Assembly (NCBI GenBank): GCA_009930445.1
Contig: RZYD01000037.1
Span: 1 to 13,805, forward strand
Source of the DNA: Bacteroidia bacterium
Lineage (GTDB): Bacteria > Bacteroidota > Bacteroidia > Bacteroidales > BM520
Direction of reading: 5' to 3'
Length of the DNA stretch: 13,805 bases
The position numbers were made by a program, and so were the translations under genes. Of the stretch, positions 1 to 6,416 are shown piece by piece. How positions within the stretch are numbered: position 1 is the stretch's first letter; each line of letters begins with the position of its first letter. The notes beneath the pieces are model-generated. The model did not search any database. It was not told the DNA's origin and saw only the letters and a program-made list of their open reading frames with translations.

Positions 1-2
1 AC

Positions 3-407
3 GGTGGCCCCTTTGGGGCTGTGATTGTAAAAAACGGAAAAATTATTGCATCCGGATGTAATCATGTGACAACAGCGATGGATCCAACCGCACATGCGGA
101 AATCGTGGCCATTAGAAATGCCTGTAAAAAACTCAATGATTTCCAGCTCACCGGATGCGAACTTTATAGCAGTTGCGAACCCTGCCCGATGTGTCTGGGT
201 GCTATTTATTGGGCCCGGCCTGACCGGTTCTATTTCGCCGCATCAAAAAAAGACGCGGCCAACGCAGGGTTTGATGACTCACTGATTTATGAAGAAATCG
301 GATTACCACCATCGGAACGGAGAATTCCGGGAATTCAAAAACCACAGGAAGAAGCCCTTAAAGTTTTCAAAATCTGGAATCAATTAGAGAAAAAAACAGA
401 ATATTAA
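3..407 (+). CDS. guaD: guanine deaminase, 5'-truncated by window edge
   Basis: Zinc-dependent cytidine-deaminase-fold enzyme, expected to hydrolyse guanine to xanthine and ammonia in the cytosol (purine salvage). The reading frame is open to the window edge and begins with GGPFGAVIVKNGK, so the true start lies upstream; the GTG at 21 is an internal valine. The zinc site is complete: TAHAE (His ligand and catalytic Glu) followed by SCEPCPMCLGAIYWARP with the two Cys ligands. The GFDDS and IYEEI stretches and the C-terminal KKTEY resemble B. subtilis GuaD (ending KKEY), whose C-terminus helps form the active site of the swapped dimer. This separates it from TadA tRNA deaminases and from cytidine deaminases. 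It is followed after 16 bases by the DUF3127 gene on the same strand with no terminator between, so co-transcription is likely. Substrate preference is inferred from family resemblance only. Confidence 0.9.
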   Translation, partial: GGPFGAVIVKNGKIIASGCNHVTTAMDPTAHAEIVAIRNACKKLNDFQLTGCELYSSCEPCPMCLGAIYWARPDRFYFAASKKDAANAGFDDSLIYEEIGLPPSERRIPGIQKPQEEALKVFKIWNQLEKKTEY

Positions 408-423
408 TCTAACAACCCTACCT

Positions 424-801
424 ATGAATTATGAATTATCAGGCAAAATCATTGAGATCTATGCGACTCAGGATATTACTGCCAGCTTTAAAAAACGGGA
501 ATTTGTTATCGAGCACCGGGAAGAAACCGGGGGACGGGAATTTATAAATTATGTAAAATTTCAGGCGATTCAGGAACGGTGCCAGTTACTTGATAGTTTC
601 AACTTAAACGACCGCGTTAAAGTAAGCTTCAGTTTAAAAGGAAGAAAATGGGAGAAAGCTGGCCAAATTAGTTATTTTACAAATCTTGAAGCCTGGAAAA
701 TTGAAGCAGCAGCCGAATCAATCCCATCGATGCCCCCGCCAGATACAACGATCAATGATCTGCCTCCGCTTCCGGAAGATTATAACGACCTGCCCTTCTA
801 G
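424..801 (+). CDS. DUF3127 domain protein with SSB-like C-terminal tip
   Basis: A 125-residue Bacteroidota protein of the DUF3127 family. The family pattern is visible: an N-terminal ELSGKIIEI strand, KKREFVIE around residues 23-30, a charged middle with VKFQAIQERC, then NDRVKVSFSLKGR and a closing NLEAWKIE. This looks like a five-stranded OB-like barrel of about 95 residues. The rest is a Pro- and acid-rich disordered tail ending EDYNDLPF, much like the acidic C-terminal tip of bacterial single-stranded DNA-binding proteins (DDDIPF or DDLPF), which docks repair and replication partners. The start ATG is at 424; the next gene begins two bases after the stop. The family has no settled function that I know of. 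A nucleic-acid-binding role is inferred from the fold-like pattern and tail, not shown. Confidence 0.85.
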   Translation: MNYELSGKIIEIYATQDITASFKKREFVIEHREETGGREFINYVKFQAIQERCQLLDSFNLNDRVKVSFSLKGRKWEKAGQISYFTNLEAWKIEAAAESIPSMPPPDTTINDLPPLPEDYNDLPF

Positions 802-803
802 GC

Positions 804-1475
804 ATGCGCATCGCTACCATTCTCTGGGACTGGAACGGGACTCTTCTGAACGATACAGAAATTTGCATTCAGGTTATGAATGCCATGCTAAAAAAGCGAA
901 ACAAACCCCTTCTTTCACCAAAACACTACCAGGAAGTGTTTACCTTTCCTGTGTCGGAGTATTACCAACGTATCGGGTGGGATTTTCGAGTGGAACCGTT
1001 TGAAGAGATTGGCCTTGAATTTATCAAAGGATATACGGAACGACTGCCCGAGGCTGAACTTTTTCCCGAAGCAAAGGAAATACTGAGAGCCATAAACAGT
1101 AGCGGTGTTCAACAGCATATACTTTCGGCGATGGAAAAGAATACATTGGTACAATCGGTAGAAAAGCGCGGAATTGCATCCTATTTCGATTGTATTCATG
1201 GTATCGACAACCATTACGCCGGAGGAAAAAAGGAACTGGCCGCAAATCTGATGGCCAGGGGTTTTTTCCACGCCGGGGGTACGCTGATTATTGGCGACAC
1301 ACTACACGATGCGGATATTGCCGGTTTTCTGCACACACAATGCCTTCTTGTTGCCAATGGACATCAATCGCACAGCAGGCTCAGCACAAGTAAGTATAAG
1401 GTAGTAAGTAATCTTTATGCAATCCGGGATCTAATAGCGTACCTGCCCGGAGAAATCACATTTTCACCGGTTTAG
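804..1475 (+). CDS. HAD-superfamily hydrolase (phosphoglycolate phosphatase-like)
   Basis: A 223-residue haloacid dehalogenase-type phosphohydrolase. Motif I is DWNGT at residues 9-13 (nucleophile D9), motif II is the Ser of ILSAME (S108), motif III is a Lys in AGGKKE (142 or 143), and motif IV is GDTLHD at 164-169. Residues of about 15-85 form a helical C1 cap as in phosphoglycolate phosphatase-like members. The usual second Asp of the DxD motif, the general acid/base, is Asn (N11); DWNGT is a recurring HAD variant, so this looks like a subfamily trait. The substrate cannot be told from sequence. It starts two bases after the DUF3127 stop, so translational coupling is likely. Its last 20 bases overlap the 3' end of the opposite-strand M48 protease gene, and no terminator is visible between them. 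Confidence 0.87.
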   Translation: MRIATILWDWNGTLLNDTEICIQVMNAMLKKRNKPLLSPKHYQEVFTFPVSEYYQRIGWDFRVEPFEEIGLEFIKGYTERLPEAELFPEAKEILRAINSSGVQQHILSAMEKNTLVQSVEKRGIASYFDCIHGIDNHYAGGKKELAANLMARGFFHAGGTLIIGDTLHDADIAGFLHTQCLLVANGHQSHSRLSTSKYKVVSNLYAIRDLIAYLPGEITFSPV

Positions 1476-2289
1476 GCTTGGTACCCTGTAAATGTTTCAT
1501 CGCCTCCGGAAGATTTTTCTTCATGGCCTTAATCCGGTTTTCATCGGAAGGGTGTGTAGAGAGAAATTCAGGCTGATTAGGGCCTCCCTGAGCTGACATT
1601 TTCTCCCAGAAGGCGATGGCATGGTTCGGATCGTATCCGGCTTTTGCCATAAGTATCATTCCGATTCGGTCGGCTTCGTATTCATGCTTACGTGAATAGG
1701 CCAGTGACCCCAGGGTTGAACCGATACCGTAAGAAGTAAGAAAAATTTGCTGAGTCAGCTCTGGTTTTTCCTGCAGGGCGACAGAAAGGGTCATACCCCC
1801 AAGCTCCACCGCCAGTTGCTGGCTCATACGCTCATTGCCATGACGCGCCAGTGCATGAGCGATTTCATGTCCCATAACTACGGCAATTCCTTCATTATTC
1901 TCAGTAACAGGCAAAATTCCTGAATAAAAAACAATCTTACCACCGGGCATGCACCAGGCATTTACCGTTTCATCCTGTACTACATTAAATTCCCAGTCGA
2001 ACTCTTTCAGCCGTTTATCCATTCCATTTTCTTTCAAAAAGGCATCGACGGCTGAAGCAATATCGGTACCTACTTTCTTCACCTGCTGTACCTCTTTTGT
2101 ATCCGCTCCCATAGGTGGATTTTCAGATAAAAACTGATCGTAGGAGGTTAAACTCATCTCCAGCATCATAGAAGATGGGAGCACATTGATTTGTTTTCGA
2201 TTCGTAAAAGGAACCGTTGAACAAGAATAAAACACGGTTATTACAACAACTGCCGCAGCATAAACTGATATTTTACGTTTCATTTTCAT
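1456..2289 (-). CDS. M48-family zinc metalloprotease, lipoprotein
   Basis: A 277-residue periplasm-facing peptidase of the LoiP/YcaL/BepA type, expected to take part in envelope protein quality control. A hydrophobic segment at residues 8-21 ends in a lipobox-like FYSC (C23), so lipid anchoring is likely, although Phe at -3 is not ideal. After it comes the TNRKQ stretch common in M48 lipoproteins. The zinc motif HEIAH is at 141-145, and the third ligand is E203 in HEYEADRIG. Downstream is THPSDENRI (246-254), also usual in this family. There is no TPR extension, unlike BepA. It lies 30 bases behind clpS on the same strand, with no promoter box recognised in the gap, so the two probably share a transcript. 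Native substrates are unknown. It overlaps the convergent HAD gene by 20 bases. Confidence 0.92.
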   Translation of the reverse strand: MKMKRKISVYAAAVVVITVFYSCSTVPFTNRKQINVLPSSMMLEMSLTSYDQFLSENPPMGADTKEVQQVKKVGTDIASAVDAFLKENGMDKRLKEFDWEFNVVQDETVNAWCMPGGKIVFYSGILPVTENNEGIAVVMGHEIAHALARHGNERMSQQLAVELGGMTLSVALQEKPELTQQIFLTSYGIGSTLGSLAYSRKHEYEADRIGMILMAKAGYDPNHAIAFWEKMSAQGGPNQPEFLSTHPSDENRIKAMKKNLPEAMKHLQGTKPKPVKM

Positions 2290-2319
2290 TATTCTAAAAT
2301 TTTACAATTACCTGATGTA

Positions 2320-2619
2320 TTAATTCACTTCAACCGAAATTTTTAACCGTGTAAGGGCATCTGCACACTGTTGTACTTCCGTGTCAGAACCTGTTTTAAT
2401 AACGCATTTGCCTTTATAATGCGCGATTAGAGTGCACTGCTCAGCCTGCTCAAAGGTATGAGAACAAACGCGGATTAAGGAATCGATAATGAAATCAAAA
2501 GTATTTACTTCGTCGTTAAATAAAATCAACTGCCGTTCTGTGCCTGATGGATCCAACGATTTGGATGCCAATTCAGGCAACTCCCGCTGATTTATCGCTC
2601 CCGCATTTTTTTGCATCAT
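2320..2619 (-). CDS. clpS: ATP-dependent Clp protease adaptor ClpS
   Basis: N-recognin that delivers proteins with N-degron residues to the ClpAP or ClpCP protease in the cytosol. The 99-residue protein has a variable N-terminal arm (1-29) and then the ClpS core: LILFNDEVNTFDFIIDSL, EQAEQCTLIAHYKGK and a C-terminal strand. The residues that hold the substrate alpha-amino group in E. coli ClpS (N34, D35, H66) are present as N35, D36 and H67. NDEVNTFDF replaces the proteobacterial NDDYTPMEF, as is usual in Bacteroidota. Two adjacent ATGs (2619 and 2616) can serve as start. A TAATTTTG match on the minus strand at 2624-2631 is so close that it would give a leaderless mRNA, so I do not rely on it. 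The gene diverges from the Nudix gene across about 31 bases and is followed by the M48 protease. Confidence 0.95.
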   Translation of the reverse strand: MMQKNAGAINQRELPELASKSLDPSGTERQLILFNDEVNTFDFIIDSLIRVCSHTFEQAEQCTLIAHYKGKCVIKTGSDTEVQQCADALTRLKISVEVN

Positions 2620-2650
2620 ACAACAAAATTAAAACAAAATATTAAGAAGA

Positions 2651-3313
2651 ATGTTAATTGGTTACCTTAGTTTATTAAACAGAAAAGTGAAATACATCGA
2701 AAACATTATCGAAGCACTACAGACGGCCTTACCCGGGCCAAAGGCACATCATGAGATGTTGTCGGAACTTCGGGTCAAAGAACTGAGTATTTTCACACAT
2801 CCTGTTCCGGCGGTAGATGCAGCGGTTCTGATACTTTTATATCAAGAAGATAACCGGTGGTGGTTTCCCTTGATAAAACGGGTCACCGACAATCATGTAC
2901 ACAGTGGACAGATTGCACTTCCCGGAGGAAAATATGAAATACAGGACCGGGATCTGGAAGAAACGGCCATACGGGAAGCCACAGAAGAGATTGGAATCGC
3001 CGGGGATCGGGTAACACGAATCGGAAAACTTACCTCGCTATATATTGCTCCAAGCAATTATAATGTCACCCCTTTCATTGGGTTGTATAACGGAAAACCC
3101 AACTTCATCCCGGATAAAACAGAAGTCGATTACATCATCCCCGTATCAGTGGACGCCTTTCGGAAAAAAGAAAGCAGAAAGAACAAAACATTTAATGTCA
3201 GAGGATTACAGTTTGAAAGTCCTTGTTTTGAAATTAACGGACACACAATTTGGGGAGCCACAGCGATGATTCTTAACGAATTCCTTACACTTTCTGCTCC
3301 ACATCACCCATAA
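2651..3313 (+). CDS. CoA pyrophosphatase (Nudix hydrolase, NudL/UPF0035 type)
   Basis: Predicted to cleave coenzyme A or acyl-CoA into 3',5'-ADP and (acyl)phosphopantetheine in the cytosol, needing Mg or Mn. The UPF0035 signature just before the Nudix box is visible as HSGQIALPGGK (residues 84-94). The Nudix helix follows with the metal-binding REATEEIGI at 108-116. The spacing GGKxExxD...TAxREAxEEIG fits the CoA-hydrolase subgroup rather than the MutT or ADP-ribose groups. Length (220) is usual. The start is uncertain: the ATG at 2651 adds 12 residues before the stretch VKYIENIIEAL, which resembles family N-termini, and a GTG at 2687 would begin exactly there. The later start would also leave 67 bases instead of 31 for the two divergent promoters facing clpS. 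Confidence 0.9.
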   Translation: MLIGYLSLLNRKVKYIENIIEALQTALPGPKAHHEMLSELRVKELSIFTHPVPAVDAAVLILLYQEDNRWWFPLIKRVTDNHVHSGQIALPGGKYEIQDRDLEETAIREATEEIGIAGDRVTRIGKLTSLYIAPSNYNVTPFIGLYNGKPNFIPDKTEVDYIIPVSVDAFRKKESRKNKTFNVRGLQFESPCFEINGHTIWGATAMILNEFLTLSAPHHP

Positions 3314-3413
3314 CCCATTGATCGACACATTCATCCCCGACAGAAAAATATTCAATCCCAGGCAATGAATTATTCCTGTCACAGCAGCACGTTCTAAATG
3401 TGCGTCAAATTAT

Positions 3414-3421
3414 TATCTTTG
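3414..3421 (+). promoter_or_regulatory. Bacteroidota -7 promoter box for the IadA-like gene
   Basis: TATCTTTG matches the Bacteroidota consensus TAnnTTTG and ends 16 bases before the ATG at 3438, giving a short leader. No TTTG -33 element is seen at the 19-21 base spacing. The rest of the gap 3314-3437 shows no strong hairpin or terminator. Confidence 0.5.
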
Positions 3422-3437
3422 TAGTAAAGAAAATGAC

Positions 3438-4589
3438 ATGTTAACCCTGCTAAAATCGTGCGAAATCTATGCACCGGATTATCTGGGAATAGGGGATATT
3501 CTCCTTGGCGGGACGAAAATTTTAGCCATTGAAAAAGAAATCCATCCGGCAGCAGGAGTGGAAACGGAACTCATCAATTGCAGTGGTTATATGGTTTTCC
3601 CCGGCCTGATTGATCCGGTATGTTTTTTTTGCGGAAATGGCGCAGAGGAGGAAGAGCAAAGGCAATACAACGCATCCGATTTTTCTGAAGCAGCCTTCGC
3701 AGGCGGTGTTAGCAGTGTAGTTGGTACCCTTGGATGGAATGATATTATGCGGAGTGCAGGTGATTTGTTGCAAAAAACAAAGCAACTGAATTCTTCAGGG
3801 CTAAACACAGGGGCCTATACCGGCGGTTTCAGGGGGAATTCATGCATATTTTTGCAACGTATTGCATCCGATCTAGCGTATATTCCGGAAATGACTGCAA
3901 CCGGCCCCATGGCGATTGCCGATCACCGGGCAGGAATGCCCGAAGAGTCACTGTTTGCCAACCTGCATGCAGAGGCAGAAACGGGGGCTGAATTGGGGCG
4001 TAAATCAGCTGTGGTCGTGTACATGCTGGGAGAAGACAAATCCCATTACAATAAAACCCTTGAAAAATTACAAAACATCGTACCAGTGCATCGTCATGCG
4101 ATGATTTCAGGGGTAAACAGGAATATGGAAGCAATGAAAGCGGGGAAAAAATTCGGGATAAAAGGATTAATCAATATCGTTACGAATACCACTGGTTTTT
4201 TCCAGGAAGAGACGATTCACCCAGCAACTGCATTAAAGGAATTTCTTAGAGCCGGCGTTCCAATGAAAAACATTACCCTCTCCTCTTATGCGGGTTTTGA
4301 AGCAGTGAAACCAAACCAAACCGACATAAAATATCAGATGCTGCTATTTTTCAAAGCATTCTGCGAAAGCATATCCGATTCCAAAATCCCAACAGAGATT
4401 GTCGCAAAAATTTTTTCACGTAATGCAGCCGAAACTTTTAAAATGCAAGGCAAAGGGATTCTGAAACCGGGAATGCATGCCGACGTGTTGGTATTGACCA
4501 AAGATTTTCATCCGGCCCACCTGTTTATCAATGGCGAACACCGGCTAATTGACGGAGTGATGGTACCCCGGGCAAACCATCCATCATAA
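3438..4589 (+). CDS. isoaspartyl dipeptidase (IadA)-like amidohydrolase lacking all metal ligands
   Basis: A 383-residue amidohydrolase-superfamily protein that aligns with E. coli IadA from end to end: an N-terminal beta-sandwich part (KSCEIYAPDYLGIGDILLGG), then GLID, GGVSSVVGTLG, GAY, AIADHR, VNRN and LSS, and the C-terminal GKGILKPGMHADVLVLT. IadA is a cytosolic binuclear zinc enzyme that cleaves isoaspartyl dipeptides. Here every metal-centre residue is replaced: H68 and H70 by V61 and F63, carboxylated K162 by P157, H201 by M196, H230 by G225, and the catalytic base D285 by Y284. Substrate-pocket residues E77, Y137, R169 and R233 are kept as E70, Y127, R164 and R228; S289 is not kept. 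The frame is intact, so I infer a functional non-hydrolytic pseudoenzyme rather than a decaying gene. The alignment was made by eye against the E. coli sequence from memory. The AlbA_2 gene follows after 27 bases. Confidence 0.85.
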   Translation: MLTLLKSCEIYAPDYLGIGDILLGGTKILAIEKEIHPAAGVETELINCSGYMVFPGLIDPVCFFCGNGAEEEEQRQYNASDFSEAAFAGGVSSVVGTLGWNDIMRSAGDLLQKTKQLNSSGLNTGAYTGGFRGNSCIFLQRIASDLAYIPEMTATGPMAIADHRAGMPEESLFANLHAEAETGAELGRKSAVVVYMLGEDKSHYNKTLEKLQNIVPVHRHAMISGVNRNMEAMKAGKKFGIKGLINIVTNTTGFFQEETIHPATALKEFLRAGVPMKNITLSSYAGFEAVKPNQTDIKYQMLLFFKAFCESISDSKIPTEIVAKIFSRNAAETFKMQGKGILKPGMHADVLVLTKDFHPAHLFINGEHRLIDGVMVPRANHPS

Positions 4590-4616
4590 CGATAACTGAC
4601 GGAAGCGAAAGAAACC

Positions 4617-5255
4617 ATGGGACACTATATCAAAAACCTGATTGAAGAAGGAGAGCACCAACAGCTGGATTTTAAATATGAGATTTCGGATTCAAAGAAA
4701 ATCGCCCGGAGTCTGGCGGCATTTGCCAATACAGATGGCGGGAGATTACTCATTGGCGTTAAGGATAACGGATCTATTGCAGGGGTTAAAAGCGATGAAG
4801 AGTTTTACATGGTAGAAACAGCGGCGACATTATATACGAAACCCGAAGTACTTTATTCTACGCGAGAATGGAATGTTGAAGGGCGTCAGGTAGTGGAAGT
4901 AATTGTGCATCCCAGAGCGGGAAAACCTCATAAAGCGCCTGATAAAGATGGGAATTTTAAGGTATTTGTACGTGTAAAAGATCAAAATTTGCTCGCAAAC
5001 ACCGTTCTGTTAACCTATTGGAAGCGCAGGGAACAGGAATCACCTGACGGTGTTTTTATCCATTATACCGAAAAAGAAGATCTCTTACTGAAATACCTCG
5101 AAAAGAATGGATCAATTACACTTACCCGACTCATAAAGCTCACTTCACTAAACAAACGAAAAGCGGAGATGCTGCTGGTCGACTTTATGCTTTTGAATAT
5201 TATCGAGATGATAATCACCGAAAATTCGGTTTTTTACCGGATTAAAGATATTTAG
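4617..5255 (+). CDS. AlbA_2 (Schlafen-type) domain protein with C-terminal winged helix
   Basis: A 212-residue protein often annotated as 'ATP-binding' or 'helix-turn-helix domain-containing'. The AlbA_2 domain covers about residues 5-135: EGEHQQLDFKYE, then the family hallmark ARSLAAFANTDGGRLLIGVKDNG (30-52) and a later FKVFVRVKDQN strand. Residues 150-212 fit a winged helix: helix TEKEDLLLKYLEKNG, helix ITLTRLIKLTSLN, recognition helix KRKAEMLLVDFMLLN, and a wing ending FYRIKDI. The usual longer C-terminal ATPase-like half of such regulators is absent, so this is a compact form. A DNA- or RNA-binding regulatory role is inferred. It is 27 bases downstream of the IadA-like gene with no promoter or terminator between, so a shared transcript and linked role are likely. 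Its last 14 bases overlap the 3' end of aroC on the other strand. Confidence 0.85.
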   Translation: MGHYIKNLIEEGEHQQLDFKYEISDSKKIARSLAAFANTDGGRLLIGVKDNGSIAGVKSDEEFYMVETAATLYTKPEVLYSTREWNVEGRQVVEVIVHPRAGKPHKAPDKDGNFKVFVRVKDQNLLANTVLLTYWKRREQESPDGVFIHYTEKEDLLLKYLEKNGSITLTRLIKLTSLNKRKAEMLLVDFMLLNIIEMIITENSVFYRIKDI

Positions 5256-6336
5256 CATCGTGGGAATTAATTCCCTGACGTAACAGCATATCAGCAAGTA
5301 CAAGACACACCATTGCCTCAACAATTGGAACAGTGCGGGATACCACGCATACATCATGGCGTCCTTTCACCGACAGGTCGACCGGAGCGCCATCATTATC
5401 AACGGTATGTTGTTTTTTTCGGATAGAAGATACAGGTTTCAATGCTGCACGGAGGTGAATATCCGCGCCGGAGGAGATTCCCCCCAGGATTCCCCCTGCA
5501 TCATTTTTACCAGGCACTACCCTGCCCTCATTATAAACAAAAGGATCATTCAATTCACTTCCCTTCATTAGGGTCGAACGGAATCCCGCCCCAACTTCCA
5601 CCCCTTTTATGGCGGGAATACTCATAATGGCGGAAGTAAGGGCACTGTCGAGCTTGTCAAACACCGGTTCGCCCAAACCTGAAGGGCAATTTTTAACCAC
5701 GCAAGTAATCGTACCGCCAAGCGAATCTCCCTCTTTGGCTACTTTTGTCAATAACGACTCCATGCGTTGGGAAACTTCCTTATCCGGACACCGGAGTGCT
5801 GATTGCTCAATCGCCTGCACTGAAAAATCAATTGCATCCTCCGGCATAGTCACTGTACCCAACGAAGAGACAAACCCATACACCAAAACACCATGTTGCT
5901 GAAGGAGCATACGGGCAAATGTTCCGGCCGCAACACGGGCCACCGTTTCACGGGCAGAGGCTCTTCCACCACCCCGGTTATCATGAAAGCCAAACTTCTT
6001 ATCCCAGGTATAATCAGCATGTCCGGGACGATAAATATTTTTAAATGACTGATATTCAATGCTTTTAAAGTTTTCGTTACGAAAAATAAAGGCAATAGGC
6101 GTTCCCAGTGTCACGCCATCAAGTACACCGCTAAGAATTTCTATTTCATCTTTTTCATGCCGGGGAGTTTCAAAATCAGGATGCATTGGTTTACGCCGAA
6201 GTAATTGCTGGCGTAGTAAAGCATAATCCACCGGAATTCCGGCAGGGAATCCATCAAGCACTCCGCCCATGGCTGCACCATGCGATTCACCAAACGTCAT
6301 TAATTGTAAATGCCTTCCAAGTAGTGATCCTCCCAT
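5242..6336 (-). CDS. aroC: chorismate synthase
   Basis: Last step of the shikimate pathway: anti-1,4-elimination of phosphate from EPSP to give chorismate, using reduced FMN, in the cytosol. All family signatures are present over 364 residues: the N-terminal TFGESHG (14-20), then FHDNRGGGRASARET (117-131), GAGF with the ISSGADIHLRAALKP stretch, and the C-terminal GRHDVCVVSRTVPIVEAM. Length is normal. The start at 6336 gives MGGSLLGRHLQLMTFGESHG, which fits the short N-terminus of the family. No other aromatic-pathway gene is in the window. The gene diverges from the aminotransferase at 6417 over 80 bases; on the minus strand a near-match to the -7 box (TACCTTCG, plus coordinates 6354-6361) could serve it. 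The 3' end overlaps the AlbA_2 gene by 14 bases without a visible terminator. Confidence 0.97.
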   Translation of the reverse strand: MGGSLLGRHLQLMTFGESHGAAMGGVLDGFPAGIPVDYALLRQQLLRRKPMHPDFETPRHEKDEIEILSGVLDGVTLGTPIAFIFRNENFKSIEYQSFKNIYRPGHADYTWDKKFGFHDNRGGGRASARETVARVAAGTFARMLLQQHGVLVYGFVSSLGTVTMPEDAIDFSVQAIEQSALRCPDKEVSQRMESLLTKVAKEGDSLGGTITCVVKNCPSGLGEPVFDKLDSALTSAIMSIPAIKGVEVGAGFRSTLMKGSELNDPFVYNEGRVVPGKNDAGGILGGISSGADIHLRAALKPVSSIRKKQHTVDNDGAPVDLSVKGRHDVCVVSRTVPIVEAMVCLVLADMLLRQGINSHDAKYL

Positions 6337-6382
6337 AGTTTTGAAATTTTCCCCGAAGGTAGGAAATAAAAGCTAATTAATC

Positions 6383-6390
6383 TACATTTG
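6383..6390 (+). promoter_or_regulatory. Bacteroidota -7 promoter box for the aminotransferase
   Basis: TACATTTG is an exact TAnnTTTG match in the aroC/aminotransferase divergent gap, 26 bases before the ATG at 6417. A clear TTTG element at -33 is not present at the usual spacing. Confidence 0.6.
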
Positions 6391-6416
6391 CACTAAACCC
6401 ATAAATTGTAGCGAAC

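Noticed and set aside
915..1271. A 118-codon minus-strand frame opposite the HAD gene.
   Set aside because: The plus-strand frame carries all four HAD motifs; the minus-strand product shows nothing recognisable.
2624..2631. A TAATTTTG match on the minus strand as the clpS promoter.
   Set aside because: It ends only four bases before the start codon, so it would require a leaderless mRNA; in such AT-rich sequence it may be chance.
3618..3635. The run of eight T residues at 3623-3630 might mark a frameshift error that wiped out the HxH motif of the IadA-like gene.
   Set aside because: Recognisable IadA-like sequence continues in the same frame on both sides (GLIDP before, GNGAE after), and the other four metal-centre residues, far downstream, are replaced as well.
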